From an uncultured Saprospiraceae bacterium (GTDB lineage: Bacteria; Bacteroidota; Bacteroidia; Chitinophagales; Saprospiraceae): a stretch of 37,393 nt of DNA. The stretch spans positions 1-37,393 of the forward strand of contig CALKXE010000012.1 of the NCBI GenBank assembly GCA_938003955.1, given 5' to 3'. Position numbers and translations under genes: made by a program. The first letter of the stretch is position 1. Each line of letters starts with the position of its first letter. Positions 34,044 through 37,393 of this stretch are shown one piece after another. The notes under the pieces were generated by a model. The model did not search any database. It had not been told where the DNA came from and saw only the letters and a program-made list of their open reading frames with translations.

Positions 34044-37000
34044 TTATCTTACTACGATCATTTTCTTTGTAGCTGTAAATTCGCCACTCTCAATCGTATA
34101 GTACAATACTCCAGTCACTCCAAGATCAGCTGCATCTAATGGTAAGATGTTCATTCCTTGTATTCCTATAGTATTTACACTTTTCAATAATTTACCAGTT
34201 ACATCAGTTACAGTAAATGTTACCGCTCCTTCCTCTGCCAATTCAAATCTGATCATCGTTTGATCTTTGAACGGATTCGGTTCGTTTTGGAACAAGTTAT
34301 TCGCTGCATCCGCTGTGATAACACCTCTTGTACTGATTACTACTTCTCTGATTTCCATACCTGCATCGAGCGTAGTCGAAACGCTTGCATCGAGCGTAGT
34401 CGAGATGTATGCTTCAGCCGCCGTTACTTTTGATGTTACTTCTATCATCTCTGATAATTGTCCATCCTCAGTCGCAGTGAATACCATCACGAATACTGAC
34501 TCATTCTCTGTAGCTGTCTTAGCAGTTCCATTATGGTAACTTACTGTTACTATTTCGTTGCTCAACATTCCTACATTCGCTTCTGTCATCTCGATTACTC
34601 CACTTGTTACTTCTGACATTTCTAAGCCATTCAATTCCATTGTGAACTGATATCCATATACATCTCTGAAATCGGCACTTGTAAAGTCTACCTCTACTCT
34701 ATCGCCAGTTTTTACAGCTCTGTCTTCTATCATCAATTCTAATGTATTAGAACTTCTTACTTCAATGTTTTCATTGCCTTGTACATTTACAATCGCATTA
34801 TCTGTAACATCTCCCACTTTCACAGCAACCATGTTGTTGTCCATCATGTCACTTTGTAAGTTTTCAATCTCGATTGTGTAATCGATAGTCTCTAGATCTA
34901 AATCCATATCTAAATCCTGTGCACCATTTACAAATCTCCATGAATCATTCGTCGGTAGATCAGTGATTACTCCTAAGATTAACTTTCTTAATTGAGATAG
35001 ATCACTTGCTTTGATTTTGTTGTCAGCATTGATATCAGCCGCAATCAATTTGTAAGGACTATCTAAACCCTCTAATCCTAAGATATGTCTTTGGATTTTT
35101 ACTAAATCCAAAGTACTTACACCGTTCAAGTAATCTATATCCTTGATTGCTGATAATTCGTAATCAGCATTCATAGGTAGATCTTCAAAAGCAAAACTAC
35201 CATCCGCTAAATAAGTTAATGGATATTCTGGTAATGCACTCATCAAGTTTATCTCTACATCAGCAACAGATAATCCAGCTGCTGTTTTAATTTTCCCAGC
35301 GATCATTGGTCTGTTTCCATCTCCTCCAGAACATTTGAATATTTCTACATCTCCTATATCTCCTTTTTGGACAAATGATTCGTAGTCTTCATCATAATCA
35401 ATGATAATATCTGTTGTATAGTTAGGATCATTTGGATCTTCACTAGAGTTATTTCCATCAACATTCATTCCTTGCATTCCGTAGAACAATCCTCCTTGTC
35501 CATCTTCGAAGTAATTCATACTCGACCATACTAACTCGTCACATCCTTCTATTGATGAACCAACTGAAGTTGGACCAAAATCAACACCTCCAGCAGTATT
35601 TTCTCCTGGTACAGCTGCTATACTTGGGAAATCATCTGTAACAAACCCTCCTACAAAATATTGTAATTCCATACTCCAAGCTCCTCCATTAAGATCATAT
35701 CTCAATGTTTTAGAAGTATGAGCTCCTGTCGTGAACTTCGTTCCTCTCTCAGCGAATATCATCTGATTACCCGCTGTATTAAATGCGATATCAGAAATTC
35801 TAAGACCAGTACCCATTATGTTATCAAATTCTAATGACTCACTTCCTACACTTGGGAAACTTCCATCTGCGTTCAACGAAATACTGTACATTTCTCTTGT
35901 TGTTCCATCTACTTTTGCAAAGTATAGTTTCTTAGCTCCATCTTCTTTATTAAGACCGATTCCCCATACTTGCTCTCCTGCAGATACGATTCCAGCAGAA
36001 CCGTTATCAGCTGTCCAAGGATCGTATGTTTCCATTACTACTCCTGCATCATTAATTCTGTATACCATTCCATCCTCTAGATTAGATGCGTATAACATGC
36101 TGTTATCTGCACAGTATGCGATATTTCCGATTCCATTCAATGCTCCTCCAGTATTCGGAAGATCTACAAATGGTGTCGCAATAAAGTTACTACTTGCAGT
36201 TGCTTTGAATATTTGTCCTGGTCCATATGGATCAGTATCAAATCCTGTATCATACACATCTGAAGCTGCTAAATATACATTCTCATTATCATCAATTGCA
36301 ATACCGAATATTTGACCGATCTGATCAATTGTCCAGTTTGATGGATGGATTGATGTGATACTTGTTCCAAAATCAGATCCAAATGGTGCATTTTCTGTAT
36401 TGCTAATATTGTAAATAACTCCTACAGCTCCTTCATTGTCATAATCTGCATTACATGTTCCTACTGCCCATCCTGTATATTCAGTTGGATCGCAAGTACA
36501 TGCATCTATTGGATCCGGTTCTTCTTCGCCATCACATCCATTATCAATCAATGTTAAGTATACAATTGCAAAATCTGAATTTCCTTTCTCATCCCATACA
36601 TATACTTTTACTTCCACTGGACTATTTGCAACATCAGCTTGAGTAAATGTCATACTACTAGATTGACTAGCATCATTATATAGATTGTCATCTTCCGGTG
36701 CTACATCTGTAAATGTATATCTCAATGCATCCTGGTCACTACAGTTATCAAATGACCCTAGATTGAAGTCTATTGCCCAAAGATCAACAGTACAAACTTC
36801 TTCCATTACTGCACTACTAACATTTATCATATATGGTGTTGGTGCTTTCTTGTCTACTACCATGAACTCGCTTTCGCATGTTGTCACATTGTTACAGCCA
36901 TCTGTTACCTTCCAGATTACTTTGTGATTACTCATGCTTCCTTCGATATCTGGAAGTGGGATACTTACTGTTCCCCCATTCGTTGTCGGTGATACATATA

Positions 37001-37393
37001 CATCGCCTATGCCGTTTCCATTTGTATCGTTGAATTGTGTATCAAACGGTGGTAAGAATGATGAGTATTCTAGATCTGCAGTTCCATCTCCCCATAGGTC
37101 AATTTCTACTTGCCATTTCAACCAACCTGTTGGACAGTTTGCACTTCCCTCATCCATTGCTGAATTTGTCAATACTATACTTGCCTCACATACGATACCA
37201 TCATCGTCACTATCTGAGTGATCGTTGATCGCAAACATCTTATCTTCACAATCTTCGATTACTGGCTTCGTCTCATCTGTTACTTTGATCACTTGTGTGT
37301 GCTCCCAGATTCCACTTCCATCCCAGAACGGATTGTTTGGCTCGTAATCACACCAGTTAATCACTGTGTATGTATTCACTAACTTATAACATG
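34044..37393 (-). CDS. Giant secreted protein with dockerin-like, cohesin-like and T9SS type A domains (5' end outside window)
   Basis: The frame is open to the window edge (codons before the first GTG continue as CYKLVN), so the N-terminus is missing; about 1116 residues are present. Residues about 1-300 are beta-rich modules with Cys-rich turns (NWCDYEPNNPFWDG, WKVTDGCNNVTTCESEFMV), like HYR or surface-adhesin repeats. About 310-660 resembles a beta-propeller (IFGIAIDDNENVYLAASDVY). About 690-760 is a carboxypeptidase-regulatory-like fold, followed by a dockerin-like pair of helices at about 765-825 (STLDLVKIQRHILGLEG and AADINADNKIKASDLSQLRK). About 905-1010 is cohesin-like (VKTGDRVEVDFTSADFRDVY). 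The last 85 residues (NLFQNEPNPFKDQTMIRFEL to KKMIVVR) are a T9SS type A sorting domain. Surface or extracellular; ligand unknown. Confidence 0.85.
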   Translation of the reverse strand, partial: CYKLVNTYTVINWCDYEPNNPFWDGSGIWEHTQVIKVTDETKPVIEDCEDKMFAINDHSDSDDDGIVCEASIVLTNSAMDEGSANCPTGWLKWQVEIDLWGDGTADLEYSSFLPPFDTQFNDTNGNGIGDVYVSPTTNGGTVSIPLPDIEGSMSNHKVIWKVTDGCNNVTTCESEFMVVDKKAPTPYMINVSSAVMEEVCTVDLWAIDFNLGSFDNCSDQDALRYTFTDVAPEDDNLYNDASQSSSMTFTQADVANSPVEVKVYVWDEKGNSDFAIVYLTLIDNGCDGEEEPDPIDACTCDPTEYTGWAVGTCNADYDNEGAVGVIYNISNTENAPFGSDFGTSITSIHPSNWTIDQIGQIFGIAIDDNENVYLAASDVYDTGFDTDPYGPGQIFKATASSNFIATPFVDLPNTGGALNGIGNIAYCADNSMLYASNLEDGMVYRINDAGVVMETYDPWTADNGSAGIVSAGEQVWGIGLNKEDGAKKLYFAKVDGTTREMYSISLNADGSFPSVGSESLEFDNIMGTGLRISDIAFNTAGNQMIFAERGTKFTTGAHTSKTLRYDLNGGAWSMELQYFVGGFVTDDFPSIAAVPGENTAGGVDFGPTSVGSSIEGCDELVWSSMNYFEDGQGGLFYGMQGMNVDGNNSSEDPNDPNYTTDIIIDYDEDYESFVQKGDIGDVEIFKCSGGDGNRPMIAGKIKTAAGLSVADVEINLMSALPEYPLTYLADGSFAFEDLPMNADYELSAIKDIDYLNGVSTLDLVKIQRHILGLEGLDSPYKLIAADINADNKIKASDLSQLRKLILGVITDLPTNDSWRFVNGAQDLDMDLDLETIDYTIEIENLQSDMMDNNMVAVKVGDVTDNAIVNVQGNENIEVRSSNTLELMIEDRAVKTGDRVEVDFTSADFRDVYGYQFTMELNGLEMSEVTSGVIEMTEANVGMLSNEIVTVSYHNGTAKTATENESVFVMVFTATEDGQLSEMIEVTSKVTAAEAYISTTLDASVSTTLDAGMEIREVVISTRGVITADAANNLFQNEPNPFKDQTMIRFELAEEGAVTFTVTDVTGKLLKSVNTIGIQGMNILPLDAADLGVTGVLYYTIESGEFTATKKMIVVR
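34363..34403 (-). repeat. Tandem copies of a 17-nt palindromic repeat inside the T9SS gene
   Basis: GCATCGAGCGTAGTCGA occurs at 34363-34379 and 34387-34403 with a 7-nt spacer, a period of 24 nt. On the coding strand it reads STTLDA twice and keeps the frame. TCGACTACGCTCGA has short complementary ends (TCGA/TCGA). The core resembles a short repeat I recall as scattered widely in Bacteroidota genomes. Confidence 0.7.

Overview
The window looks like an AT-rich chromosome segment of a Bacteroidota bacterium, most likely a Saprospiria-type relative. Three things point there: the gliding genes gldD and gldE next to ssb, two very large secreted proteins ending in type IX secretion (T9SS) sorting or CHU_C-type domains, and the lipoprotein TamL paired with TamB. 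Promoter-like TAnnTTTG boxes and A-rich leaders without a clear Shine-Dalgarno sequence fit the same phylum. No rRNA, tRNA, CRISPR array, intact insertion sequence or prophage was seen.

Layout. 1-500 is the start of a secreted protein whose C-terminal part resembles a domain often attached to BlaR1/M56 proteins. 786-7990 is the tamB-tamL outer-membrane assembly operon (minus strand). 8124-10477 holds an IPT/TIG-like lipoprotein and sucB, the E2 subunit of 2-oxoglutarate dehydrogenase. 11175-15551 has a carboxypeptidase-regulatory-like exported protein, the 23S rRNA methyltransferase RlmF and a membrane-anchored pentapeptide-repeat protein. 15888-20181 holds a TolB-propeller/amidohydrolase fusion and a cysteine-cluster protein. 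20617-21216 is a higBA toxin-antitoxin locus in which higA is intact, the promoter/operator is intact, but higB carries an in-frame amber stop and lacks a standard start codon. 21503-24945 carries truA, a HAD phosphatase, mqo and a DUF6463-like membrane protein. 25281-28632 has a CHU_C-type secreted protein, ferritin and a beta-barrel protein. 28661-31260 is the ssb-gldE-gldD operon. 31536-33748 has a small envelope protein, holA and a small membrane protein. 34044-37393 is the 3' part of a giant T9SS protein with dockerin-like and cohesin-like modules.

How the genes connect. Much of the window serves the cell envelope: TamL/TamB insert or stabilise outer-membrane components, GldD/GldE support gliding and T9SS, and the CHU_C and type A sorting proteins are probable T9SS cargo. 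sucB and mqo both feed the citric acid cycle. The rest is housekeeping (DNA replication: ssb, holA; RNA modification: truA, rlmF; iron storage).

The non-coding parts are unusual. A dispersed repeat of about 147 nt occurs twice in the same orientation, each copy about 90 nt upstream of a housekeeping gene (truA, holA), with a truncated third copy at 10826-10870. There is an 8-nt minisatellite at 19347-19400, a 17-nt tandem repeat before rlmF, and a short repeat inserted in frame, twice, inside the T9SS gene. I did not find an obviously new multi-gene defence or biosynthetic system; the strongest oddities are the disarmed higBA locus, the 147-nt repeat family and the missing standard start of tamB.
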